Shown here: positions 8,220 through 17,162 of the stretch, one piece after another | Layout: each line of letters opens with the position of its first letter | Numbering within the stretch: the first letter of the stretch is position 1 | From: a cyanobiont of Ornithocercus magnificus | GTDB lineage: Bacteria; Cyanobacteriota; Cyanobacteriia; PCC-6307; Cyanobiaceae | Reading direction: 5' to 3' | DNA: 44,742 bases | Assembly (NCBI GenBank): GCA_007996965.1 | Contig: BIMP01000002.1 | Span: 1 to 44,742 of the forward strand | Notes under the pieces: generated by a model | What the model was told of the DNA's origin: nothing | The model's database searches: none | What the model saw: only the letters and a program-made list of their open reading frames with translations | Position numbers and translations under genes: made by a program

Positions 8220-8480
8220 GTGCCATACTTTCAAGAAAAACCTGAGCTCATAGGAGCCTTGCGGCTGAATAAAGAAAACGTCCAGATGTCAGTTAAGTGG
8301 ACGCGCGATTACGGCTGTCTTGCAGAGTACTTTCAATCTTTCTCGCAGTCGGGTTCAGTAATTCCGGACTTTAGGAAGGACCGTGTTATTCATACTGACT
8401 CTTAACCCCAAAGCTTGATCAAGAAGAGGGAGAGTCATTGTTTAATAACTTAGAATGGCTTGTACCTTATGGTCACTAGA
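8220..8480 (+). pseudogene. Remnant of an unknown protein, inverted copy at 20.1 kb
   Basis: The frame from 8220 reads SVKWTRDYGCLAEYFQSF, then SGSVIPDFRKDRVIHTDS before TAA at 8403. The minus strand at 20053-20260 reads HDYGCLAYPSQ, LVIPEFRRDCVIHTDSYDTT, KLDQEEQEE and RLVRYDAGD. The two clearly descend from one gene; here the downstream part (SLIKKRES..., NGLYL) is frameshifted. The family is unknown to me. Confidence 0.4.
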
Positions 8481-8570
8481 TCATTATAAATGGGCGAGTT
8501 AGGCTGAGGCACTGTGGACTCAAAAAGCTTGATTGGTTGTAGTCAGAAAAATTTGCCGGAAAAATTTGTC

Positions 8571-8928
8571 TCAACCCTCTGCGCAGTGAGCAAGCGCTCC
8601 GACCCCCCTAGGGGTTACCTCCGTGCCCAAAAGCATTAGGGGGGTAGGTCCGGTTTTGTGCGCCCCTCTGCGAGCTGTCAACGTGGGGGATGGGGTTGAT
8701 AGGTTAGGCGGTGGTTCAGGCCAGCCCTCTATCAGGGCCAGCACGCCCTCCTCGCTCAGCCATCCAAGCCGGGTGCAGCCATTCAGTAGGAGAGCCCGGG
8801 CAGACCCTTGGCTATCTGAAATGTCCTGAGCCACGCCGATGTAGAGCCATTCGCGGCCTCGCCTAACGGCATAAACCCCAGAAGCTTGAGGAAGTTTGGA
8901 GGGGTAGAACCCTGCGCCAGCTAGCCAT
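8571..8928 (-). pseudogene. GIY-YIG-like ORF coupled to the resolvase
   Basis: Directly behind the resolvase stop an ATG overlaps the TGA (8926-8930), opening MASWRRVLPLQ, which runs out after 22 codons. In another frame, the same as the resolvase's, the DNA is open through the resolvase stop and reads ASGVYAVRRGREWLYIGVAQ, then LGWLSEEGVLALIEGWPEPP, to about 8571. GVY followed by WLYIG matches the opening motifs of GIY-YIG nucleases, but the catalytic Arg expected in the following helix is not obvious. The simplest reading is a small GIY-YIG-like gene with one frameshift, translationally coupled to the resolvase. An alternative is a C-terminal domain of the resolvase cut off by the TGA. Confidence 0.4.
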
Positions 8929-9620
8929 CAGACCAGCTCTAGGCGCTTCAGGACGCGGCTCACTTGGCTCGGAGCCCAATCGCTCTTCCCTGTTGAAGTC
9001 TTCACTCCTGCAGCCATCAGCGCAGCAGCCATCTCTCTCAGCATCTTTCCGTTCTCGGCCATCGGCTCTAGAATTCCTCGCAACCGCTCTGCTGCTGCCA
9101 CTGCCTGATTTCTCCGGGCCTGGTTGGCTGCCTCATTGCCGTCACGCTTGCCTCCTAGCTTCACCCCACGCTCCCTTGCACGGGCCAGACCTGCCTTGGT
9201 GCGCTGACTGATGAACCAGCGCTCTTGCTCTGCTAGAGCGGCGTAAATGTGGAGTTGAAAATTTGTGGCGTTCGGCATAGAGGCGATCTTGAACTCCAGG
9301 CCCTTGCGCTCCAGCAGGCCAGCGATGAAGCTCACACGGCGGCTCAGGCGGTCCAGCTTGGCCACCAGCAGCGTCGCTCCGGTCTTCCTGCAGTGCTCGA
9401 TGGCTTTCTCCAGCTCCGGCCTATTGTTGTCGGCACCCGACTGCACCTCCTCGTAGGAAGCGATCTCCGCGCAGCCGTTCTCGGGGTCAGGGCAGAGCTG
9501 AGTCAGAAAGATGTCCAGATCTCTTCGCTGGGCTTCTAAGCCGTAGTTGCGGCCATTCTGGCTGTCGCGGCTGAGCCGCAAGTAGGTGACGAACTGGGCC
9601 AAGATGATTAACAGGCTCAA
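8928..9620 (-). CDS. Serine site-specific recombinase (resolvase/invertase type)
   Basis: The protein has 230 residues as read from TTG 9620; AQFVTYLRLS is the usual N-terminus of this family, so the true start may be the TTG seven codons later. The catalytic serine lies in YLRLSRDSQ, followed by GLEAQRRDL, the conserved LVAKLDRLSR, and AALAEQERWFISQRTKAGL at the start of the long E helix. Residues 180-230 form a small helix-turn-helix (LREMAAALMAAGVKTSTG). It catalyses cut-and-rejoin recombination between two sites through a 5'-phosphoserine link. All key positions are present and no interruptions are seen. It is a candidate for resolving or inverting the surrounding repeats. Confidence 0.85.
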   Translation of the reverse strand: MSLLIILAQFVTYLRLSRDSQNGRNYGLEAQRRDLDIFLTQLCPDPENGCAEIASYEEVQSGADNNRPELEKAIEHCRKTGATLLVAKLDRLSRRVSFIAGLLERKGLEFKIASMPNATNFQLHIYAALAEQERWFISQRTKAGLARARERGVKLGGKRDGNEAANQARRNQAVAAAERLRGILEPMAENGKMLREMAAALMAAGVKTSTGKSDWAPSQVSRVLKRLELV

Positions 9621-9640
9621 CAGTGAAACAGCAATAACAC

Positions 9641-9680
9641 GCTGTTACCACTTGTCAAGGCGCGGTGGGCCTGTAACAGC
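9641..9680. promoter_or_regulatory. Inverted repeat upstream of the resolvase
   Basis: GCTGTTAC at 9641-9648 pairs with GTAACAGC at 9673-9680 across a 24-base spacer. Related AACAG units occur nearer the gene (9610-9632). The position just upstream of a serine recombinase suits a res or crossover site, or an operator for the recombinase. Confidence 0.4.
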
Positions 9681-10184
9681 AGATCGGCTCTCCCTATGAA
9701 GAGCAGCAAAAAGCTAGTGATACCAATAGATCTGCCATGCTAGCAGCGAAGTCGTTAGCGGGAAGGCCGGTTTCTATCACTGAATCAGATTAAGATCAGC
9801 CTCCATCAGCATCACCAACTCCACAGAACCAGTTCGCATCACCAGGCCAGCAGAATCTGAAGCAAGATCACATCGCCAACTCCGCGAAACAGTGCGCAGT
9901 TAGGCGCAGCGCGCCGCTACATCTGGTTCAGAAGTTTACGGGACATAAGAGAGTCTCGGCAGCCTCAAGGAGAATCTCGAGGCCTCAGATGCCGAGCTGC
10001 TAGCTGTTATTGGCGGCTGAGACCTGCGGCATCTGTTGCGTCGATCTCTAGTGAGTATCGATACCCCGCCTCTTCATCGCTCGCTCTCGCTCTATACACC
10101 GTTCTGCTACTGCCGCCTGAAGGGTGCAGCAGCATAAACCTGGATGTTACAGCGAAGAGTATATCTTTTGCTATGTCTTCTTTC
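9681..10184. other. No clear gene; short imperfect direct repeat
   Basis: No frame here is convincing. A 28-base unit beginning CATCACCAACTCC at about 9809 recurs, diverged, at about 9870 (CATCGCCAACTCC), 61 bases on. The rest looks like decayed coding DNA. Confidence 0.4.
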
Positions 10185-10995
10185 TCTGTGGAATATCAGC
10201 CTCTGCCTCTGATATTTTAGAATTTTTGGACATCGAAGCCAGTTTAGGGGGCAGTGACGAATTCATTGTCTTAAATCAAAGGGTCTGTAGCGCGAGCTTT
10301 AACAGCAGCAGAGCGATTTCTGCCCTTCAAGATCAGCCACCGCACCGCTACGGCACAGGGAATTAGGAAGGCTTCGGTCGTCGACCCGTCCGGGCGAGGT
10401 ATCAATACCGGAATCTGAGGCCTCCTCAAATCTTTCTCAAGGGCGTCAGATCCCTTGCCCTGCAAAGGCTTTGAACCGCTACGCAACCAGCGTTGAGGGA
10501 CAGAGTACTGCTGTTGTGAGGTACAGAGTGCTGCTGTTTGCACGGACGGCGGAAACTACGTGGCGCATGCTCAAGTAGCCGGTGTCGCCGAGCTTGTAAG
10601 CGCAGAGCTTTGGCAGTAAAGGTATGGTACATTTGTCAGCGATAGGCAAAGAGTTGGCAGGCTCTGTGTTCATGCAGTGAGTGTGAAGGGATAAAGCGGA
10701 TAGCAAAGAGTAGGACTTGCAAAAAGCGAACTCCTCTCCCCCATAGCGGGTCCCTTGAGAGGACCTGGTCAAGCTGTGCGGCTATGGCAAGGATTAGCAG
10801 AAAAATACTCGCTCTCTAGCGTAAGACAACAGCAGGGCCAATCTCATTTAGCTGTCGTGTCCTGCTCTGATCACTAACCTGCTCTGCGAACTGAGCCAGA
10901 GGGTCGCTGTTGGCAGCTAGCTCCAAGTGGACGCGCTTAGCTGCCGGACCTGGTCTGCGAGCTGCTGGGTCATAAGGTTGCTGCTGCCGATGCAC
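10185..10995. repeat. 0.8 kb dispersed repeat, copy 2
   Basis: This is the second copy of 153-950. On the minus strand the frame at 10271-10500 still reads RWLRSGSKPLQGKGSDALE, PVLIPRPDGSTTEAF and AVRWLILKGRNRSAAVKAR, but it is closed by a stop after DPLI, so this copy is more decayed. The fragment with HLELAANSDPLAQFAEQ and LNEIGPAVVL ends at about 10797. The copies flank the integrase, methyltransferase, winged-helix/terL and resolvase block. Confidence 0.75.
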
Positions 10996-11309
10996 TCGGT
11001 CTACCTAGCTGGTTGAACCGCCAAGAGCGGTTTGCCGCCAACGATCCGAATCTACTGAAGCTGCAGGTCGTGGCGGCGGCGCACCGACCGTTGCTCTGAC
11101 GTTGCCTGTAACGCCGCTGATCAGCTGTCGGTCGAAGGCCAGTCAGTTGGATTGGCTTGTTCGGCAGCATTTGCTTGCCGCCAACCGTCGAAATTCTTCC
11201 GCTGTAAGTTAAACAACAACGAGGAATACGCTAATGTATCATGAAGGTATAGCGTGTGGCGAATTGTAGTGTAGAAATTTAGTCGGTTAGAGTAGTGCTC
11301 CTCTTGGTA
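10996..11309. other. No gene; small hairpin
   Basis: AACCGC-CAAGA-GCGGTT at about 11025 forms a 6 bp stem. Otherwise this is a spacer between the repeat and the end of the RelA/SpoT fragment. No supported frame. Confidence 0.4.
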
Positions 11310-11745
11310 CTACTTATATCTTTTCAAAGACTCGGCTGAATTGGAAAGAGCCTCTTCGATTTCGACTGGGGTGACCTTCGGGGCAATCTCAAGTAGCTCA
11401 TCCACAAAATCATTAACCTTGTTTCCTTGAAAGGAATAATTCGGAAACTTCCTTTGGGCTAAGCTAAGAAATGAGAATGCGTCGAGTGGAGCCCGTTGTT
11501 GTTGCGCAGCCGTTGTCTGGTCTTGAAAATCAGAGGACTTGGCTTTCGCTGTGTATTCTTGATCTTTAGTCTCATCTCGGATATTCAGGAATTCTTGATC
11601 AGCCAGCTCGAATAATGCTGCTAGGCAATTAATTCGGCGCTTGAGCTTGTGGGGAATTTTCTTTTTGTATTTTATCTTGTGATCGAGCACGCTCCACGTA
11701 TCTTGGATAATCGTCCGAAGCTGAACTTCAAATGCAAAGTGATGA
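11310..11745 (-). pseudogene. C-terminal part of a RelA/SpoT-type (p)ppGpp synthetase
   Basis: The frame ending at TAG 11310 reads, from about 11745 downward, FAFEVQLRTIIQDTWSVLDH, KIKYKKKIPHKLKRR and INCLAALFELADQEFLNIRD, followed by a helical tail (FSFLSLAQRKFPNYSFQGNK). FEVQLRTIIQDTW-LDHKIKYK is the last conserved block of the synthetase domain, including the Glu-x-Gln motif that binds the acceptor nucleotide. The ATP-binding part and the central catalytic motifs are absent, so it cannot make (p)ppGpp. Upstream it runs without a gap into the SIR2 gene, one frame off. It is best read as the remains of a second gene joined to SIR2 by deletion. Confidence 0.75.
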
Positions 11746-14080
11746 TATCGCTGGTTCCGCTCGTCCTGGAGACTCTGCGCGGGTAGATGCTGGACAGCTC
11801 TGCCAAGCGCGCTTTGGCGGTGGCGCCCAGGGCGAGGCCGGATTTGTTCAGTTTGGCCAGATGCATCCAGACCGAATAATCTACGTCCGGTTTCTTTCTA
11901 TACATTTCGTACATCTCGCGCAGCGGGCCGTTCAGGATGGCAGCTTCCAGACGCTCCTGGGTGGGTTCTGCCAATTGCTGCCCTTGCAGTTCTAGTAGAC
12001 TGAATACCTCCTGTTCCGTACTGGGAGACCACAGCCACCAGGCTCCATCGACCAACAGCCACTCCACCCACTGATCGGATGCGATAAATGCGCCTTTGCT
12101 AGCAGCAAACAGAGCCAGTCTTTTAAAGGTTGGATACGGTTGCCTGAACCACTCCTGGGCAATTCGTGTAGCGCGCTCACCGTCTTGTCTGCAAACCGCC
12201 AGCCAGGCATCGCGCAGCATCTCGATCAAGATCACCCAGTTGTAGAACCGGTTCTGCGGGTGTGAGATTATCGATGGCAGATACCATCGCGAAGGGTCTT
12301 CGTGTTCGTCTGCCTTACCCAACTCGCGCAGCAAGTCCAATGCATCGCACAGCAGGTGCTGGATGTCTTCCAAAAGCAGAGGCAAAGCATCGACCCAGTG
12401 CTGGTCACATAAGACTTCACATAAGGCTTCTTGATTGGCGGCCAGCATGAGTTGCCAGTGCACCAATTGCCACAAGCTCGGCTCATCGGTGTTCTCAATC
12501 TCATCGCCCCAGTAAAGCGGTTCCTCCAAGGTCACCTGGGGGGCGAGCAACTCGCGCAACTCCAGGCGCAGCGTAGCAGTCAGGCCATCCTGTTCCAGAC
12601 GTTCTTTCCAGCAATCTTTCCAGCAATAGAAATTGGTGTTGCTCCAATAGGTGTTGCGCTGAGATTTCACTCGCCCGCTGAGCAGCAGGCGCCAGAGCGT
12701 TCGCATCAAGGGGCCGGGGATAGCCCTCGGCGCTTGTGAGCGGATCTGCTCCAGCTCGGCGGTCTTGCCTTCACGCTCCAGCCGTGCAAAATCATCTAGT
12801 TTGCGTCTGATCAGCTGCTGGAAGTTGCTGTGCAACTGGCCACCAAGTTGCGTGAGCCAGATGACCAGCCTCGAGTCATCAAGGTGGCGCACCAACCAGT
12901 CGGCTAGATGGCGCATCACTTCGTCCCACGGTTCTTCACGAGGGGAGATGCAGGAGCGCAAGGAGCGGGCCAGATAAGTGTCTTGACGCTCCTTGTTCAA
13001 GAAGACATCCAGCCAGTCCAGCGACGGGCAGGGGTTGAAGTTGGCAAAGCTTTTTGCCGGCAAGCCCGATTTGTCCGACAAGGCCCAAAACACCCCGCCG
13101 ATGAAGTCGTCTTGCTGTTGCTGAGCACTGGCCGATGGCCGTGCCAGGGCATGCCTAACGACTATGCTCTCCTTGCCCGTTACCCTATCGCGGTAGCTGT
13201 CTGCCCAGGCGTGCAATGTATTGTGCAGCGCGGAATGATCATGACTGTCGGTGGGCTTTTGATAGAGGATGGGTTTAACGCCTTTGACTTGCCACTCGAG
13301 AGTCTTGCGCTTGTGGTCCTCCTGCCCCGGCTCGCAGGCGCCCAGTGCCCAGGCCTGTTGCGTGATCTCGCCAAGCATACGGTCAGTGGCGAGCGCATCC
13401 ATTATGTAGCGCATCACCGGGTCGCTAATGCTGTAACCCACGAAGCAGACAACATAGTTGCGGAACAACGCGCTCACAAACCGGGCAGCCCAGCCTTCGG
13501 TGAGGTAGGCCAGCCCGAAATCGCCGCTGGTTACCACCAGGTTATTCAGGATCGTCTCGTCTTGTTTAGCCGGTAACAAGCCGTGCAAGTGGACTAGCCC
13601 GTTCCAGCGGCTATTTTTCGGAATCGGCAACATCGGCGCGTCATAAGACCTGAATGGTTGCTTGATGCGCTCGGCTGCCGAGTGAAAAATGCGGTCGAAG
13701 TTTGTAGTGACGAGTCGCAGCGAGCCCTCACGGCTGCGCGCCAATCGCAGCAGGGCAGCCTGCGTGTCGGTGGCGCCTTTGCGGTCCAACTTTGGTTCTA
13801 ACGCCTTCGCCAGTGCACTGCGGAAGAATATACGCTGCTCCGGCAGGCGCTGCTCCAGCAGATTGAGCGTGACGTCGAACTGCTCACGTTCGAAGGCCTG
13901 TTTCTCTTTTTCTGAGAGCTTCGTGTGAGTCAACTTATATATCTTCTCAACCAGACCTTTGAAGCTAGGAAGACCGGCAGGGTAGGAAATGCCGGCTCCG
14001 CAGAAAAACACCACTCGGCCCTCTTCATGCGCCTGCAAGAGCTCATCGGGAATATCCGGGGTATCTGGGGCGAATTGCAT
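11672..14080 (-). CDS. SIR2-domain NADase-type anti-phage defence protein, altered C-terminus
   Basis: The protein has 802 residues and starts at ATG 14080, preceded by GGAAG at a good distance. Residues 20-290 are a SIR2 domain: FFCGAGIS at about 25-32, the TTNFD loop with its catalytic Asn at 125-129, and HLHG with the catalytic His at 164-167. The remaining 500 residues are helical and Trp/Leu-rich, as in defence sirtuins that sense phage and deplete NAD+. Inside that group the closest type is uncertain (DSR- or Sir2-like). The last 25 residues (SRTSGTSDIITLHLK onward) are a frameshifted reading of RelA/SpoT DNA, so the native end after LAELSSIYP is lost. It stands alone on the minus strand, with no partner gene upstream. 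Activity depends on whether the altered end is tolerated. Confidence 0.75.
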   Translation of the reverse strand: MQFAPDTPDIPDELLQAHEEGRVVFFCGAGISYPAGLPSFKGLVEKIYKLTHTKLSEKEKQAFEREQFDVTLNLLEQRLPEQRIFFRSALAKALEPKLDRKGATDTQAALLRLARSREGSLRLVTTNFDRIFHSAAERIKQPFRSYDAPMLPIPKNSRWNGLVHLHGLLPAKQDETILNNLVVTSGDFGLAYLTEGWAARFVSALFRNYVVCFVGYSISDPVMRYIMDALATDRMLGEITQQAWALGACEPGQEDHKRKTLEWQVKGVKPILYQKPTDSHDHSALHNTLHAWADSYRDRVTGKESIVVRHALARPSASAQQQQDDFIGGVFWALSDKSGLPAKSFANFNPCPSLDWLDVFLNKERQDTYLARSLRSCISPREEPWDEVMRHLADWLVRHLDDSRLVIWLTQLGGQLHSNFQQLIRRKLDDFARLEREGKTAELEQIRSQAPRAIPGPLMRTLWRLLLSGRVKSQRNTYWSNTNFYCWKDCWKERLEQDGLTATLRLELRELLAPQVTLEEPLYWGDEIENTDEPSLWQLVHWQLMLAANQEALCEVLCDQHWVDALPLLLEDIQHLLCDALDLLRELGKADEHEDPSRWYLPSIISHPQNRFYNWVILIEMLRDAWLAVCRQDGERATRIAQEWFRQPYPTFKRLALFAASKGAFIASDQWVEWLLVDGAWWLWSPSTEQEVFSLLELQGQQLAEPTQERLEAAILNGPLREMYEMYRKKPDVDYSVWMHLAKLNKSGLALGATAKARLAELSSIYPRRVSRTSGTSDIITLHLKFSFGRLSKIRGACSITR

Positions 14081-15516
14081 TTCTTTGCTTCCTATCCAAC
14101 AGGTACATGTATGCGAGCAACTGAGATCTCAGTGGATCTAATGACAAGCATCAGCAGCGCGCACCACTGGCTAGGCATGTTAGGCAGATCTATACGAAAA
14201 TACTCACTAATCACAATTGGCTCTATTATTCAATTTTTCTTTTAGGTCAAACCCATACCTATTTGCCCAACTAAGCAAGGGGCCCCACAAATGTGAGGCG
14301 TTGCTCTGCTTCTCAGCGATCAGCCAGCCACAGCAGAAATGCTGTAAGGAGCCTCTGGGTAGCTGGTGGGCATTGGATCGAGCTTTCCTTCTGCCAACGC
14401 CTTGGCTCGGACATACATCTGGCTGGAGGTAGAACCAGCGGCCTCCAACGCCTTGGCGACGACGCCCCAGTTGCGGATCTCGGTAGACATTTCAGGTCGA
14501 ATTGAAGATGTCGAAATGATCGCTAGTCAGCTGACTCAGTTGTGACGGTGAAACCCGCCAAGGAACCGAACACGCGAAAGGAGGCAGTTATCGATATGGA
14601 TTACCCGGATTAGTCCCACGAGACAGCGTTCTGCTCACCTACAGCCAGGTTTTGCTCAGGGGTTGCAGGCATGAATGCAGATGTACCCTTACACACCAAG
14701 TCCTTCCACCCGAAACCATTGCTCATAGTTACTGCGGAGGCCGCTCTGCGGCAGAGCATGGCTTGAGCAGCTGACCCAAATATTCCCTTTTAGGAAGGTG
14801 ATTAAGGACGGGTCCTTCTAAACAAAAGGCCTAGTGAGGATCACCAGCAGCTTGCAGAATTTCTAGCCAACGAGTTCAAAACAGGCTTTACACCTTAACA
14901 TGCGGCTTTAGTCATTTAAGTATCTGCAGTTGTCTATAAAGCAGTTGAGTAGCGACCTTAGAGGCAAATCACTTGTTATGAGAACTGCGACAGTGAATAC
15001 TACTCTATAGTGTACTTCTTACCCAGATTATTAACTAGCGATGTGCAGCCACCACTGTTGTGGTTCTCCAGAAATTGAGCTTACGCAGCACCTCAACTCC
15101 GCTTGACATCTGTCTTAATGCCTTGCAGCATGCCACTTAGTCCGCCTCGGCAACTAGTGGCCTAGATACTTGTCTCCATAGCTTTCCAGGCAGATCCCAA
15201 GAGCCTCTGGTGAGAGCTTGTTTTAATGGAGAGTTCACTAGCATGGGACTGCCTTATCTCGCTTCTTAGGCCTGGACTTCAGGCTGTATTCTCTCTTCCA
15301 CTTCCTGGATCTGTTGTCTCCATGTTCATATGTTAGAGAGCTGCAACAGTAAGTACTATTTTATCAGACTTTTTGCAAAAAACATCGATGAGAAAAGGAT
15401 GTCTAGCTGCTCGGTAGCTACTGACTCACGCGTGGAGACCCTGCTACAAATTCTATATAAAAACTCATAGCCAGTAACCCTTACCCAAAGGCTATCATTT
15501 TGGAAATCAGCGGTCA
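14081..15516. other. Long stretch without a recognised gene
   Basis: Several short frames occur but none carries a motif, a good start or a second copy. A 65-base segment at 14617-14682 recurs at 26421-26486. GCTCTG-CGG-CAGAGC near 14750 is a perfect 6 bp hairpin. This is probably decayed DNA between the SIR2 gene and the KAP gene, whose 5' regions face each other here. Confidence 0.45.
14617..14682 (+). repeat. 65-base repeat, copy 1
   Basis: GAGACAGCGTTCTGCTCA and the following 45 bases, including CTCAGGGGTTGCAGGCATG, match 26421-26486 with a handful of changes. It may be a fragment of an old element; no function is visible. Confidence 0.6.
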
Positions 15517-16878
15517 GTGAAAATGAAGGAAATCTGCAAATTTGCTGATGATTTGCTTGATCTACGTGCATTCTCAGAGCGGCTCGAGAAGTTTATAAAA
15601 GTTGATCATCGCTTTGTTCAAGGTAGTCTTGTTATTGCACTGAGCTCAAAGTTTGGTTTTGGGAAAACCACGTTTCTCAAGATGTGGAAATCTAAGCTTG
15701 AATGTAGTGAAGAGAAATGGGTGATAGTAGAGTTGAATGCATGGGAGAGTGATTACTATGGAGATCCACTATTTGCCATTGTTTCAAGTTTAGTAGCTTC
15801 TTTAAAGAACAGTAAACTATCCAAAGAGAAAAATAAACTCATTAATAAACTTACTAATGCTGTCCAGGATGCTGCATGGCTCTCGGTAGAGCTCACTATG
15901 CAATTGATAAGAAAGCAGTCTGGCATCGATCTTAATAAAGCAAAAGATTTTGTTAGCGAAAAGAGGAATGCTCGGGAGGCATTAAACCGCGTGCCAATGG
16001 ATGCGTTCTCGGTTTACCAAAGTCGGAAAGACAGCATGACTAAGCTGCAAGGCGGAATCAATGAATTCGTTACAGATAACGAACAGATAATTTTGTTCCT
16101 TGTCGATGAACTCGACAGGTGTCGGCCTGATTATGCCATTTCCTATCTTGAGACAATTAAGCACATCTTTAATGTACAGGGTACGGTCTTCATACTTGCT
16201 GCGGATCGGCGGCAACTCGAGAACTCTGCGAAAAAAGCGTTTGGCCAAAATCTAGATTTCGATGAGTATTATCGTAAGTTTATCCACAGGGAAGTTACGC
16301 TTCCACCAATTACAGAACCTAGCTACAAAAAGCTAGCTGAGTCGTATGTTAACTATTACTTAGAGCAAGAAGGCTTACGAAGCTGCTGTGTAAATATCCG
16401 CCAGGTTCAGACCGAAAAAATTATTGAGTTAGTTGGAGCGTTGAAACTGACACCCCGACAAATACAAGAAGTATTTCGAATAGCTGGCCATATCCTTGGA
16501 TTCTCAGAAGAAGAGAGAGGCGGAGTGTTCCCGCAGGGTGTGCTGGCGGTATTTGCTATGGCAGTGTTTAAAGTTGGCAATCCTGGAATGTTTCACCTCT
16601 TAGGATCTGGAGAATATGATCCCGAAAAAATTGGTGAATTTTGCACAAATCTAAATCGACCGGGAGACAACGAAAAAACAAAAAGAAAGAAACAGGACAT
16701 CTGGCTTAAATTTTTTCAAAACTGCAGTGGGCTGCCGCCAGGCAGGGAAGCTATTCTATGGGGATCAATGACAATGGAAGGGTTTTTCCATCGAGTCCAC
16801 CGACAGATTGAGCAACTTTCCGAATGGGACTATTTCGCTAAGGTACCGCCGCGATATCGGCAAAACCTGGGTCTATAG
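15517..16878 (+). CDS. KAP-family P-loop NTPase
   Basis: The protein has 453 residues from GTG 15517; ATG 15523 is an equally good start. Walker A is SSKFGFGKTTFL (about 43-54), Walker B IILFLVDELDRCRP (191-204) and the sensor-like strand VFILAADRRQL (224-234); this set and its spacing define KAP NTPases. Many KAP proteins have membrane helices inserted in the P-loop domain, but none is seen here, so this one is probably soluble. Residues 320-453 are a charged helical tail. KAP proteins are common in phage-defence islands, which fits the SIR2 neighbour, but a defence role is inference. Its stop codon TAG lies within TATAGAGCCGG, where the repeated leader of module copy 2 begins. Confidence 0.8.
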   Translation: MKMKEICKFADDLLDLRAFSERLEKFIKVDHRFVQGSLVIALSSKFGFGKTTFLKMWKSKLECSEEKWVIVELNAWESDYYGDPLFAIVSSLVASLKNSKLSKEKNKLINKLTNAVQDAAWLSVELTMQLIRKQSGIDLNKAKDFVSEKRNAREALNRVPMDAFSVYQSRKDSMTKLQGGINEFVTDNEQIILFLVDELDRCRPDYAISYLETIKHIFNVQGTVFILAADRRQLENSAKKAFGQNLDFDEYYRKFIHREVTLPPITEPSYKKLAESYVNYYLEQEGLRSCCVNIRQVQTEKIIELVGALKLTPRQIQEVFRIAGHILGFSEEERGGVFPQGVLAVFAMAVFKVGNPGMFHLLGSGEYDPEKIGEFCTNLNRPGDNEKTKRKKQDIWLKFFQNCSGLPPGREAILWGSMTMEGFFHRVHRQIEQLSEWDYFAKVPPRYRQNLGL

Positions 16879-17162
16879 AGCCGGTTATGTCTGGATCTGA
16901 AGACAGTTTGGTCACCGGGGGTATTGGCATGCTAATTATTCTAGCCTGAAACCGCTTGTAATCTGTATACCCTGACAGCAAGATGATGCGCTGCCTAATC
17001 GGTCGCGTTGTTTGTTTAGATCTCTGGATAGAGCCTAATCTACCCAGAGATCAGAGAGGGTTTTCACAAGTCCCCAGTCAGGGACAGGCTATACTCCCTA
17101 CTCAGCTTTCACGAGCTTTGTAAGCCTGACACATTTCAAGCGGACCGTCAACTCATCGGTCC
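16873..17162 (+). promoter_or_regulatory. Structured leader of the winged-helix module, copy 2
   Basis: This is homologous to 4627-4923 and 44405-44708. The hairpin CTCTGGATAGA / TCTACCCAGAG lies at 17022-17049; its loop is GCCTAA instead of CGGACA, so the stem is kept while the loop varies. GTCCC-CAGTCA-GGGAC follows at about 17078. GGACCG (17142-17147) and CGGTCC (17157-17162) frame the start codon. Homology begins at the KAP stop codon, whereas copies 1 and 3 share more sequence upstream. Confidence 0.5.

Noticed and set aside
9809-9898. CRISPR-like spacing of the CATCRCCAACTCC repeat
   Set aside because: There are only two diverged copies, with no array and no cas genes.
11020-11045. AACCGC/GCGGTT hairpin as an integron attC site
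   Set aside because: The stem is short, no attC core or integron integrase is present, and there is no cassette array.
12908-13576. 222-codon plus-strand frame
   Set aside because: It is a shadow of the SIR2 gene on the opposite strand; it has no motif and an odd composition.
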